Below, piece by piece: positions 6,767-15,161 of a stretch of 16,031 nt of DNA. Location of the stretch: the NCBI GenBank assembly GCA_016928525.1, contig JAFGKO010000263.1, forward strand, positions 1 to 16,031, read 5' to 3'. The first letter of the stretch is position 1; each line of letters begins with the position of its first letter. Source of the stretch: Anaerolineales bacterium. GTDB lineage: Bacteria > Chloroflexota > Anaerolineae > Anaerolineales > Villigracilaceae. The position numbers and the translations under genes were made by a program. The notes under the pieces were generated by a model. The model made no database searches and was not told the DNA's origin. It worked only from the letters and a program-made list of their open reading frames with translations.

Positions 6767-8626
6767 ATGCCAGGGCTTTGCGGTTTGATGATAAAGAGTG
6801 ACCCGATTTTGCTGCCTCTGCAGCCAATGTTGAATGCTCTTTCCTATGGGCGCGCGAAGGTCATCGAGTCTTATGAAGAGCCTCGGATTGGGATGGGCTG
6901 TGTGCATTTGGGGACCGGAGGACAACAAGCCCTTTATCAATCGGAGTACGCCGTGGTTGTTTTTTGGGGCTACCTGACTCAGCCTTCCATACCCCCCGGG
7001 GCCGATGGAACGGATCCTGCTGCGGCTGCCCATCTTCTTCATGATCTCTATCTTGCACGCGGTGAAGCTTCCTTCGCAGATGTGGCCGGCTCTTTTGCGG
7101 TTGCAATTTGGGACCGTAAAACGCAAACCCTGCTGCTGGCCAACGATCGTCTCGGCCTGCGTCCCATTTATTACACGGAGCATGGCGGGCTGTTCCGTTT
7201 CGCCTCGGAAGTGAAGGCGATTCTGACCGATCCCGATCTCCCTCACCGTCTGGATGAGGCGGCCGTAGCCGACCTGTTCAACTTTTCTTTTGTGATGGGC
7301 GAAAAGACGCTCTTCGAGGACATCAAGCTGCTTCCTGCTGCGTCTTCCCTCTGCTATCGGGATGGGCACTGGGCGATCTCACGTTATTGGGACCTGACCT
7401 ATCCGGAGCGCTACCCCCGACATCCCGACAAGTGGTATGCAGACCTGATTTACGAAGCGCTTAAAAATGCCGTGAAGCGTATGGTGCGACCGGGAGTCCG
7501 TTACGGCCTTTCATTGAGCGGCGGACTGGATTCCCGATGGATTGCAGCTCTTCTTTCAGAGGTGCAGCCTGAGAGCCAGGCATTTACGCTGGGCACTGAT
7601 GACTCAGATGATATGCCTTTTGCTAAGATGGTGGCCAAGCAGAGTGGAATGGTACATCATTGCTGGCCCTCCTCCCCTGATTTTTTGGCCGAACTCGGCG
7701 AGACCTACACCTATATCGTCGATGGGATGGACGATCTCCTGCATATGGAGGAGTTCCCCCTGACGGTGCAGGTGGGAGACTATGCGGATGTTTCTGTCGG
7801 TGGGTTCTTGGGCGACGGGCTTTTTGGTTATGAGGTGAATCCCATCAGTGCCTCGCTGCGCAAATCGGATGTGGTCGCTTACAGGATGTGGAGGACCAGG
7901 GGGGGACGCCCTTCGGATGAACTTATGGCCCAGGCCTTTGGAGAGCAAAAGGGGCGCGCTCTGTCTGCCCAGGCGGCTGAGTCTCTGAGTCAAAATTTTG
8001 CTGAGGCTCCTTGTGATCGAGGTTTCCAGGCCATTCAGTATTTTGATCTGCGGCAGGCTGAACGCCGTTTTGCTTATCTGGCGCAACTGGCCAAGCTTTC
8101 CTATGTGGATATCTATCATCCTATTGCAGATCACGAAGTGATTGATGCGGCTTTGCAGCTTCCTCCTGATCAGTTAATGTTTGAGCGCGCCTATCGTCGT
8201 GCGATGATCCTGCACTTGCCGGAGATGGGGGCCATTCCCTGGACTTTTACCTTGACCACCCCTGATATTTCTGTGCCGGCTCTTATGGCGAAGAAAGTGA
8301 CCCAATTGACACTGGGGAACTGGCTGCAGGGAACACGCTGGGGGCAGCACCCTTTGATTCGTGCACGGCGCTATTATGTGAATTACCACCGTTGGTCCCG
8401 GGGTCCTTTGCGAGCCTATTTTGAGCAGGTGTTGCTTTCCCCGGAGATGGCTGCTTTGGGCTTATTCGATATGGATGGGCTGCGAACAGCGCTCTCCGAT
8501 CACATGGAGGGGCGCAAGGTGCATATTGATTTCTTGGGGACAGCTCTGACCGTTGCTCTGTGGGCGCATCTGTTTTACCTTCCTTCCACCCCCCTGAGAC
8601 CGCAGAGTTTGGAAGTCGCGGCTTGA
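6767..8626 (+). CDS. Asparagine-synthetase-like protein with a degenerate glutaminase domain
   Basis: This 619-residue protein has the two-domain layout of glutamine-dependent asparagine synthetase (AsnB). The C-terminal ATP-pyrophosphatase half is well kept: LSLSGGLDSRW (248-258) is the PP-loop, and LGTDDSDDMPFAKMVAKQSG (275-294) and GGFLGDGLFGY (345-355) match later synthetase motifs. The N-terminal class II glutaminase half keeps its fold markers (FADVAGSFAVAIWD, 103-116; LANDRLGLRPIYY, 124-136). However, it starts MPGLCG instead of MCG, so the N-terminal nucleophile Cys is Pro2 and the only nearby cysteine is Cys5. The family's RGPD and NGEIYN glutamine-binding signatures are also not recognisable (YGRA at 27-30, WGYLTQ at 67-72). 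It probably activates a carboxylate by adenylation and uses free ammonia or another amine. In this locus the substrate may be a sugar acid or an envelope component; plain asparagine synthesis is less likely. Confidence 0.82.
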   Translation: MPGLCGLMIKSDPILLPLQPMLNALSYGRAKVIESYEEPRIGMGCVHLGTGGQQALYQSEYAVVVFWGYLTQPSIPPGADGTDPAAAAHLLHDLYLARGEASFADVAGSFAVAIWDRKTQTLLLANDRLGLRPIYYTEHGGLFRFASEVKAILTDPDLPHRLDEAAVADLFNFSFVMGEKTLFEDIKLLPAASSLCYRDGHWAISRYWDLTYPERYPRHPDKWYADLIYEALKNAVKRMVRPGVRYGLSLSGGLDSRWIAALLSEVQPESQAFTLGTDDSDDMPFAKMVAKQSGMVHHCWPSSPDFLAELGETYTYIVDGMDDLLHMEEFPLTVQVGDYADVSVGGFLGDGLFGYEVNPISASLRKSDVVAYRMWRTRGGRPSDELMAQAFGEQKGRALSAQAAESLSQNFAEAPCDRGFQAIQYFDLRQAERRFAYLAQLAKLSYVDIYHPIADHEVIDAALQLPPDQLMFERAYRRAMILHLPEMGAIPWTFTLTTPDISVPALMAKKVTQLTLGNWLQGTRWGQHPLIRARRYYVNYHRWSRGPLRAYFEQVLLSPEMAALGLFDMDGLRTALSDHMEGRKVHIDFLGTALTVALWAHLFYLPSTPLRPQSLEVAA

Positions 8627-8688
8627 GGTTGGAAGTGATGCCCGGTTAAGTGTATTACCTTCCGGGTCTTAGAGAAAGCGGTGGAGCG

Positions 8689-11082
8689 ATGGCTCGTTTT
8701 TCTGTGCTATGGTTGGCTTTGCTTGCTGCCTTGCTGGCATTGGGTGGGCTTGCCCTGCCTGTGGAAGGGCTGCTTGCAAGCTTGCCCAATGGCGGCTTTG
8801 AGACCTTTCCTGCTGGGGGCTCAAGTGATTGGGACTGGCCTTCTAGCGACTGGGTTTGGGTGAGTGGGATAGCGCACAGCGGCACGCATTCTGCTCGCGT
8901 TTATCGCGGCTCCGGTGGAGAGACAGATAGCCTGTATTCTGCCTATGTGGCCGTGCAGGCTTCTGCAACCTATACGCTCACCTACTGGTTGCGCACGCGC
9001 GATGCAACGATGTATCCCAGTGTCAGCATTTATCAATACACGAGTACGGGAGCTTCGACCGGGATCCGTTTGTTGGCCGATGCCAATATTGTCGATGAGG
9101 ATAACGAGTGGATGCGGGTTACTTATCGGTTTCAGACGACGCCAACCGCGGCTAAAATTCTCGTGCGCGTTTTTCTGTATACCGATACCACGGGAACGTT
9201 CTGGTTCGACGATTTTAGCCTGGATCAGGGGCCTGCGCGCTACCCGTTCCAGGCGGGGTTTCCTGTACGTTCCGCCGGCTGGGTCTTCTTCTCTTCCCCT
9301 ACTGTCGTGGATCTGGAGGGGGATGGCGATCGTGAGCTGCTCATTGGTGCCGACAGCTACATTAGCGGCTGGAACGCTGATGGGACCCGATTATCGAACT
9401 TTCCGATAGCGACGGGAGATCGGATGATCGTGAGTCAGATCGCTGTGGGAAACCTGGATAGCAACCCGGATCTGGAGATTGTTGCCGGTACCCGAACACC
9501 GGTCTATAATGGGCAGGGGCGGGTGTTTGCCTGGCATCACACGGGAAGTCTTGTGAGCGGCTGGCCAAAGCGTGTGGCCTGGAATACTGATACTTCGTAT
9601 AATGATTCCTGGATCAGCACGGTTGCATTGGGTGACCTTGACGGCGATAAGGATTGGGAGATCGTTGCAGGCACGACAAACAACGCCGCCAGGGACCCTG
9701 AGGGGAGTACCGCGGTTCCCAATCTGTATGCCTGGCATGCGAATGGCACGTTGGTAGGGGGCAACTGGCCCAACTGGCACACTTCTGCCGGCATCTATGG
9801 AGCGGTGACCATTGGGGATTTGAACGGCGATGGATTGGCTGATGTCTTTTTAGGACGTGATTTCTACCACCTGTATGCTTACGCTGCCAATGGTACTTAT
9901 CTGCCCGGGTGGCCGATCCGTACTTTTGTCAATGGCAATGATGGCGATTACCATAGCGACCTTCGTATTGAATACTCTGCCAGTGCACCGATTCTTGCGG
10001 ATCTGGAGAATGATGGACAGATGGAAGCTATTGTGGCGGGCACTGTCATGGGCCCTGGAAACCTGACCACGTTTTTGAACAGTGGGTTGGTAGTGTTGGA
10101 GCCTGACGGCAGTCGGAAACCTGGATGGGAACACGCTGCTCTGGGGACAGGGATTCTGCCTTATGGGGATTTGCCACGCCAGGCTCCGGTGGTTGCAGAT
10201 TTGAACCGGGATGGAAAGTTGGAGATTGTTGTAGCGACGCATGATGGCTGGATCCGGGCCTATAAGCCTGACAAGACCTTGCTGTGGTCATTCAACTATG
10301 CGCAGGGAGAAGCCCTTTTCGCCAGTGAGCCGGTGATCGGGGATATCACGGGCGATGGTAAGCTGGAGATCATGTTCAGTACCTACGTCTCCGACTCTGA
10401 TAAGCGAAGCTCGAAGGTGGGTCTATGGGGGCTCACGGCCGAAGGAGCCTTGATGGCCGGTTTCCCACTACCGTTTGGCGCTTTAGGAGGACAGTCCGCA
10501 CCCACATTGGCGGATCTGGATCGGGATGGCGATATTGAGATTTTGGCTGCCACCCGAGATGGCCAGCTTTTTGTTTGGGATGTGCCGGTATCTTATAACT
10601 CGTTGCAGATGCCATGGCCGACGGGGCGGCGCGATGTGCTGCGCAGTGCAGCCTACGTCTGGCAGGGGCCGGACTTTAGCCAGACGCGCATGTTTGCTAC
10701 GCCGGGGGCGGCTCCAACGGGAGCGCGGGTGAATTTTACGATCCAGGTGATCACGACGATGCCGGTAACCTATCCGATCTTGCTGACGGATACGGTACCC
10801 AGCGGCCTTTCTTACATCCCCGGGACGCTTTCTGCCACTTCGGGAAGTGTCTCTGTTGCGGGGAATGTTCTTAAGTGGAATGGCGTACTTTCCGAAATGA
10901 CCAAGGCCGTGATTACCTATGGTGTGTTGATCGATACTGCGGAGATAAAGCGCATTGAAAATGAGGTGATTGTTAATGTGGTGGGCTGGGGGCAACTGGT
11001 ACGAACAAGTAGCGTATACGCCAACGGCTACTCAGTCTTCATGCCGTTGATCTTCCGAACATTCGGTGCCGGTGGATCTTGA
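8689..11082 (+). CDS. Secreted multidomain protein: carbohydrate-binding-like module, FG-GAP beta-propeller, DUF11 domain
   Basis: From the ATG at 8689 this is 797 residues with a signal peptide (MARFSVLWLALLAALLALGG, residues 1-20). A GTG at 8650 would add 13 residues ahead of the basic-hydrophobic signal and has no ribosome site. Residues about 33-182 look like a jelly-roll carbohydrate-binding module, starting LPNGGFE and ending FWFDDFSLD. About 195-635 hold eight FG-GAP/VCBS-type calcium-binding repeats, at about 207 (DLEGDGDRE), 255, 316, 377, 438, 504, 552 and 609 (DLDRDGDIE). The first five are spaced about 61 residues apart, so a seven- or eight-bladed propeller is expected. About 657-775 is a DUF11-like beta-sandwich (LLTDTVPSGLSYIPG). 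The tail has VFMPLIFR (783-790). The likely role is binding the exported polymer or cell wall outside the cell. No catalytic motif is seen. The gene sits 16 bases ahead of the next start. Confidence 0.85.
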   Translation: MARFSVLWLALLAALLALGGLALPVEGLLASLPNGGFETFPAGGSSDWDWPSSDWVWVSGIAHSGTHSARVYRGSGGETDSLYSAYVAVQASATYTLTYWLRTRDATMYPSVSIYQYTSTGASTGIRLLADANIVDEDNEWMRVTYRFQTTPTAAKILVRVFLYTDTTGTFWFDDFSLDQGPARYPFQAGFPVRSAGWVFFSSPTVVDLEGDGDRELLIGADSYISGWNADGTRLSNFPIATGDRMIVSQIAVGNLDSNPDLEIVAGTRTPVYNGQGRVFAWHHTGSLVSGWPKRVAWNTDTSYNDSWISTVALGDLDGDKDWEIVAGTTNNAARDPEGSTAVPNLYAWHANGTLVGGNWPNWHTSAGIYGAVTIGDLNGDGLADVFLGRDFYHLYAYAANGTYLPGWPIRTFVNGNDGDYHSDLRIEYSASAPILADLENDGQMEAIVAGTVMGPGNLTTFLNSGLVVLEPDGSRKPGWEHAALGTGILPYGDLPRQAPVVADLNRDGKLEIVVATHDGWIRAYKPDKTLLWSFNYAQGEALFASEPVIGDITGDGKLEIMFSTYVSDSDKRSSKVGLWGLTAEGALMAGFPLPFGALGGQSAPTLADLDRDGDIEILAATRDGQLFVWDVPVSYNSLQMPWPTGRRDVLRSAAYVWQGPDFSQTRMFATPGAAPTGARVNFTIQVITTMPVTYPILLTDTVPSGLSYIPGTLSATSGSVSVAGNVLKWNGVLSEMTKAVITYGVLIDTAEIKRIENEVIVNVVGWGQLVRTSSVYANGYSVFMPLIFRTFGAGGS

Positions 11083-11085
11083 GAC

Positions 11086-11090
11086 AGGAG
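11086..11090 (+). promoter_or_regulatory. Shine-Dalgarno that decides the start of the family 4 glycosyltransferase
   Basis: AGGAG lies 8 bases before the ATG at 11099. The in-frame GTG at 11066 lies inside the preceding gene, has no such site, and would add 11 residues before the conserved MKIAYF start, so it is rejected. Confidence 0.6.
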
Positions 11091-11098
11091 TAGCGAAG

Positions 11099-12340
11099 AT
11101 GAAAATTGCCTACTTTTTGGCTCGCTTTCCCAAGCTGACGGAGACCTTTATCCTTCGTGAGATGATTGCTCTGCGTGACCTGGGAGTAGAGGTCTATATC
11201 TTCTCGCTGCAGCCGCCGCATGCAGAGCCTGTGCATGCGCAGGTACAGGAGATGATGCCTTATGTGCGTTACAGCCCCCTGTTTCTTTCCTGGAAGCTGT
11301 GGGGCGCACAGGCATATTTCCTGTTTCGGTCGCCCTTGAAGTACTTTCGGGCTCTTTTTAAGGTTCTGTGGCAGACCTGGCGAGAACCCGGCGTACTGCT
11401 GGCTGTTTTAAGCCTTTTTCCGAAATCGGTTTACTTTGCCCGTCAGATGCAGGAGTTGGGGATTGATCATATCCATGCCCATTTCCTGTGGATCAACGGT
11501 ATTGCCGCGCAGGTGGTTTCCGATTTAATCGGTGTGACTTTTACCGTGCATCCTCATGCTTTTGGGCTGTTCATGCGCAATCAGGCCGATGTGCGGGCGC
11601 AGCTCGAACTGGTCAACGGTATCGTTACCATTGCGGAGTATCACCGCCAGTACATTTTGAATCTTTGCCCACGGCTGACCGCGGAGGATGTTGCGGTTGT
11701 CCACGATGGACTCGACCCGGCGCAGTTCACCCCTGCTCCTATTCCTTCTGCGGATGGGGCCATGCGGATCACCTCGGTAGGCAGTTTGATGGAGAAGAAA
11801 GGCCACACTTATCTTATCGCTGCCTGTGCTGGACTGGTGGAGCGCGGGGTCCCGTTCCGCTGTGTTATCGCTGGCGAAGGCCCTTTGCATGCTTCACTCC
11901 AGGCACAGATCGAGAGAGAAAACTTGCAGGATTGTGTATTGCTGCTTGGAGCTAAGACACAGGCTGAAGTTTATGACCTCTATCGTCATAGTGCTATCTT
12001 TGTGTTACCTTGTGTGGTTGCTAAGGGAGGAGATCGAGATGGCATGCCTAATGTGCTTCTCGAGGCAATGTGTATGGAGATCCCTGTGGTGTCAACGCCA
12101 GTGACTGGGACCCCAGAACTGGTACACGACGGGGAAAACGGAATTCTGGTCCCGGAACGGGATGCAGAGGCTCTTACACAGGCCCTCATGCGTCTTATTG
12201 AGGATGAAGCTCTGCGCGTGCGGTTCGGCAAAAAGGGGCGTGAGACTGTATTAAGTGGTTTTGATATTTATCAGTCAGCAGGACAACTGGTGGCTATTTT
12301 TCAGAGGTTTTGTGTGCAAAATGGAAGGAGGCTGCAATGA
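11099..12340 (+). CDS. Family 4 glycosyltransferase (GT-B fold, WcaL-like)
   Basis: This 413-residue protein has the two Rossmann domains of a GT-B glycosyltransferase. The N-terminal domain begins KIAYFLARFPKLTETFILRE, typical of the colanic-acid WcaL-type subgroup, and includes IDHIHAHFLW (122-131) and the FTVHPHAFGLF segment (148-158). The C-terminal nucleotide-sugar domain (PF00534-like) has VGSLMEKKGHTYLI (227-240), IAGEGPLHASL (257-267) and the E-x7-E region in DGMPNVLLEAM (314-324), where Asp314 replaces the usual first Glu and Glu322 is the second; then VVSTPVTGTPELVHDG (330-345). It is expected to be cytoplasmic or peripheral on the membrane and to add a sugar to the lipid-linked intermediate. 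Its stop overlaps the next start in ATGA (12337-12340), tying its translation to the BcsB-like gene. Confidence 0.9.
   Translation: MKIAYFLARFPKLTETFILREMIALRDLGVEVYIFSLQPPHAEPVHAQVQEMMPYVRYSPLFLSWKLWGAQAYFLFRSPLKYFRALFKVLWQTWREPGVLLAVLSLFPKSVYFARQMQELGIDHIHAHFLWINGIAAQVVSDLIGVTFTVHPHAFGLFMRNQADVRAQLELVNGIVTIAEYHRQYILNLCPRLTAEDVAVVHDGLDPAQFTPAPIPSADGAMRITSVGSLMEKKGHTYLIAACAGLVERGVPFRCVIAGEGPLHASLQAQIERENLQDCVLLLGAKTQAEVYDLYRHSAIFVLPCVVAKGGDRDGMPNVLLEAMCMEIPVVSTPVTGTPELVHDGENGILVPERDAEALTQALMRLIEDEALRVRFGKKGRETVLSGFDIYQSAGQLVAIFQRFCVQNGRRLQ
12325..12331 (+). promoter_or_regulatory. Shine-Dalgarno that decides the start of the BcsB-like gene
   Basis: AAGGAGG lies 5 bases before the ATG at 12337. 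An in-frame TTG at 12310 would add nine residues before the basic start of the signal peptide and is unlikely. The site is inside the 3' end of the glycosyltransferase gene. Confidence 0.65.
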
Positions 12341-14979
12341 GAAGCAAGTGGAGCATTTCATTGATTATAGGTCTATCGGTGCTTTTGGGCTTGTTGTCGC
12401 CGACTCAATCGCTCATGGCGCAATCCCCGGATACCTATGACGTGAGTTTTGCGGATCTGAGGTATCAGGATGTGATCATCTACGGTCCTGAAAGTGCTTC
12501 CTATTTCTATTTTAGCCTGCCTGCGAGCTGGAGTATTACGGAAGGTACTTATCTTACGCTAGACCTTGAATATCAGGCTCTTGCCTTTGAGGATAATTAT
12601 CCTCCGGCATTAGTGACAGTGCGTTTTAATAACCAGCTATTGCAAACAGAAGAATTTTCTTTCCCGGGGACGCGGACGATCACGATCAGTTTGCCTGCGG
12701 CTTTGTTCCGGCTCGCTGACGACACTTTTTTGAATGTACTTCAGATAAATTTTGACGAGTATAGTCCTTGCGAATGGAGTACCTATACCTCTTTGCGAAT
12801 CAAGAGCACGTCAACCCTGCATTTTGCCTATGCAGATCGCTCGTTGAGCCTTGATCTGGCGGCTCTGCCCAAGCCGATTTACCAAAGCCGCTCTTTTCAA
12901 TCTCAAGGGGCACGCATAATCCTGCCGGATGATTTTGATGCTGTTGATGTGCAGGCAGCCACGATTATTGCCGCACGTCTGGGGCAGCTTACTTATAATA
13001 ACTTGCCCATCACTGTGACGCTGGCATCCGATTTGCTTGCCAATCTTCCTTTGGACGAGCATTTGATTGTAATTGGTGCTTTAGAGGAGAATCCGGTCAT
13101 CGATCAACTGACCTTGTCAGTTGATCGCAGAGAGCGTCAATTGGCGCTACGGAGTCATATGCCTGGTGGAGTTGCGCCGGGGGCCGCATTTACTTATACG
13201 CTCTATGCTGAGAATACCAGTGATACCTCCCGATCCCTTGTTGTGGAGGATCATTTCTCTCCCGAAGCTACGTTTGGAAACTGCGGCGCTGCATGTACGA
13301 TAGACAGTCCTGGAGTCATCCGTTGGGACCTTGGCACGCTGGCTCCCGGCGACATGGTTTCAACAACAGTCAATTTGCAGGTTACGGAAGTTGTTTCTCC
13401 TAACACTCTGCTGCGGCACACAGCTACCCTTCTGGATGCAAGAGGGGGTGCTGTCTTGAATGTAGATACACTTGCGATGCCAATTACTGAGACCCTTCAA
13501 GAACGTTCGCTGGTTTCATCGCGACTTAAGACGCCGGAGTTTTTTGTTCGGGATGGCCAGGCCATTCCTGAAGATGCGGGGATCATTCAGGAGTTGGCCT
13601 CTCCCTGGGACGATCATTCGGTTATTCTCGTGGTAACGGGATTAAGTGACGAGGGGCTGCTGAAAGCAGCTCATGGACTGAACCCGGCGAATCATTTCCC
13701 TGGGCTGTCGGGCACGCTTTCTATTGTGGAGGACCTACGTTCCCCTTCTTCCTCCGAGATCGCAATCCTCAATGATGTAACATTTGAGTCGTTGGGGTAT
13801 GAAGATGTGGAGCTTAATCTGATCAGTTCTGAGGCGATGGATTATTTGCTTGATTTGCCCACGGGAACAACGTTGGGGGAAGATTCCTACGTCGTTTTTC
13901 ACGTTTCGCATGCCGCGATGATTTCAGCGATTGGCGGTGGCGTTAAAATTTCCTTGAATGGGACCCCTGTGGGCAGCTTTGATCTTGGTGCCGGCAACTC
14001 TACGGATGCCTGGGTACGCGTCTCACTGAATAGAACAGCAGTCATACCAGGTATGAATCAGATTCATGTTGCGCCCACCTTGAGGACGCTTGATCGATGT
14101 CTGATTACACGGGATAACCCTTACTGGTTTGTGGTCTATAAGGATTCCTTCGTGCACCTTGATTACAAACAATCACATTCTCTGTTTTCGTTACAGAGCT
14201 TGCCATATCCATTCAATCGGCCAAGGACCCTGGAAAATGTGTTGTTCGTGCTTCCAACGGTTCCAAGCACGCGGGAAGTGGAAGGCGTGCTACGGGTGGC
14301 CTCCTTATTGGGGAGCGGTTCTGATAGCAAAGATTTGCTGCCTGGCGTCATTTTTGGGGGAGATTGGGACCCAGATAGTCTTTCTGCTACGCATATTCTT
14401 GCGGTAGGGCGGCCTACTATGAATCCTGCAATTCGGGATGCGAATGCCTATTTACCACAGCCTTTCATAGCGGGAAGCGATGATATTTATCAGAGCATTG
14501 ATAGCCCAATCTATGGGGTTTTGCCCGGGACGAATTTGGGACTTGTTCAAGAGATGCTGTCTCCCTGGGACAGCTTAGCAGAGCATGTGTTTTTAGCTGC
14601 AACCGGTACAACCGAGGAGGGTGTTGTCTGGGCGTTGTCTACCCTCTCTCTGCGTTCTGATACCCTGCGTGGAAATGTATCTATGATCCAGGCAGATGCT
14701 GTCTATAATGCGGACACACGTCCCATTGCGGTTGTGGATGTGTTTAGTCCGACGGCTTCTTTGACTGTTACACCTACGAGCACCGGGGATGTTGTCGAAT
14801 CTGAAACCCCTGATGCATCTTTAGAACCTGAGGAAGAAACGCTGCCTGCTGCCTTCCCTGATGAATCAAGCAGCACTGTCAGCTCTGGACGCTCCTGGTG
14901 GCTCGTTCTTGTACTTCTTGCCAGTGTGGTCACATTGGTCATCGTAGCTGTGCTTTCAATGCGGAAAACTACCCATTGA
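12337..14979 (+). CDS. BcsB-like exported, membrane-anchored protein with an inserted DUF11-like domain
   Basis: This 880-residue protein resembles BcsB (PF03170), the membrane-anchored partner of cellulose synthase. It has a signal peptide (1-28, ending SLMAQ), a first carbohydrate-binding-like sandwich (about 32-165) and a first Rossmann/flavodoxin-like unit (about 190-255, ILPDDF to LIVIG). A DUF11-like domain follows (about 275-385; PGAAFTYTLYAEN, VVEDHFSP, DLGTLAPGD, with Cys316 and Cys320). The rest of the first Rossmann-like unit comes next (GIIQELASPWDDHS, 415-428; LVVTGLSDEGLLKAA), then a second sandwich (about 488-612), a second Rossmann-like unit (634-770; GLVQEMLSPWD at 735-745 repeats the earlier block), an acidic Ser/Thr/Pro-rich linker (802-850), and a C-terminal helix (853-874) with a short basic tail. 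In BcsB such modules guide the nascent glucan away from the synthase. No BcsA is encoded in the window, so here it probably handles the Wzx/Wzy polymer or serves a distant synthase. Its start is coupled to the glycosyltransferase by ATGA. Confidence 0.83.
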   Translation: MRSKWSISLIIGLSVLLGLLSPTQSLMAQSPDTYDVSFADLRYQDVIIYGPESASYFYFSLPASWSITEGTYLTLDLEYQALAFEDNYPPALVTVRFNNQLLQTEEFSFPGTRTITISLPAALFRLADDTFLNVLQINFDEYSPCEWSTYTSLRIKSTSTLHFAYADRSLSLDLAALPKPIYQSRSFQSQGARIILPDDFDAVDVQAATIIAARLGQLTYNNLPITVTLASDLLANLPLDEHLIVIGALEENPVIDQLTLSVDRRERQLALRSHMPGGVAPGAAFTYTLYAENTSDTSRSLVVEDHFSPEATFGNCGAACTIDSPGVIRWDLGTLAPGDMVSTTVNLQVTEVVSPNTLLRHTATLLDARGGAVLNVDTLAMPITETLQERSLVSSRLKTPEFFVRDGQAIPEDAGIIQELASPWDDHSVILVVTGLSDEGLLKAAHGLNPANHFPGLSGTLSIVEDLRSPSSSEIAILNDVTFESLGYEDVELNLISSEAMDYLLDLPTGTTLGEDSYVVFHVSHAAMISAIGGGVKISLNGTPVGSFDLGAGNSTDAWVRVSLNRTAVIPGMNQIHVAPTLRTLDRCLITRDNPYWFVVYKDSFVHLDYKQSHSLFSLQSLPYPFNRPRTLENVLFVLPTVPSTREVEGVLRVASLLGSGSDSKDLLPGVIFGGDWDPDSLSATHILAVGRPTMNPAIRDANAYLPQPFIAGSDDIYQSIDSPIYGVLPGTNLGLVQEMLSPWDSLAEHVFLAATGTTEEGVVWALSTLSLRSDTLRGNVSMIQADAVYNADTRPIAVVDVFSPTASLTVTPTSTGDVVESETPDASLEPEEETLPAAFPDESSSTVSSGRSWWLVLVLLASVVTLVIVAVLSMRKTTH

Positions 14980-14987
14980 GATTATAA

Positions 14988-15161
14988 GTGAGGGGTGCCT
15001 GGGCGTGGGGTGTCATGGTTTACAAGTTGTCTGGAAAGCGACTACTTGAAGCGACGCAGGATCTTTTCGCTTACGTGGCGTCGTTTCCGAGAGTCAATTT
15101 CACGACCTGCAGCGAATTTGCGGATGTCTTGACTGGCCGTAAGCAGCCGCTTGCCGTGTAA
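14988..15161 (+). pseudogene. Probable C-terminal remnant of a polysaccharide deacetylase
   Basis: An open frame from GTG at 14988 (or ATG at 15015, 48 residues) to TAA at 15159-15161 encodes a peptide that includes VYKLSGKRLLEATQDLF, then AYVASFPRVNFTTCSEFADV. This reads like the last 35-40 residues of a NodB-type polysaccharide deacetylase, where a His-Pro segment and an SG-R motif lead into a helix ending in YV-S and a final strand x-V-x-F-x-T-C-x-E-x-A. Here the His-Pro is replaced by VYK and everything before it is missing. Neither start has a good ribosome site. It lies directly after the BcsB-like gene and before another deacetylase-like gene, so it is best explained as what remains of a deleted or recombined deacetylase. 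A short functional peptide is less likely. Confidence 0.45.

Noticed and set aside
6767..8626. Housekeeping asparagine synthetase (asnB)
   Set aside because: Missing catalytic cysteine and glutamine-binding signatures, and its setting in a polysaccharide locus, make this name misleading.
8641..8666. Inverted repeat CCCGG / CCGGG upstream of the propeller gene
   Set aside because: Only 5 bp of stem with a 16-base loop and no T-tract; too weak to call a terminator or riboswitch.
8650..8688. Upstream GTG start for the propeller protein
   Set aside because: It would place a non-typical stretch (YYLPGLRESGGA) before an otherwise standard signal peptide and has no ribosome binding site.
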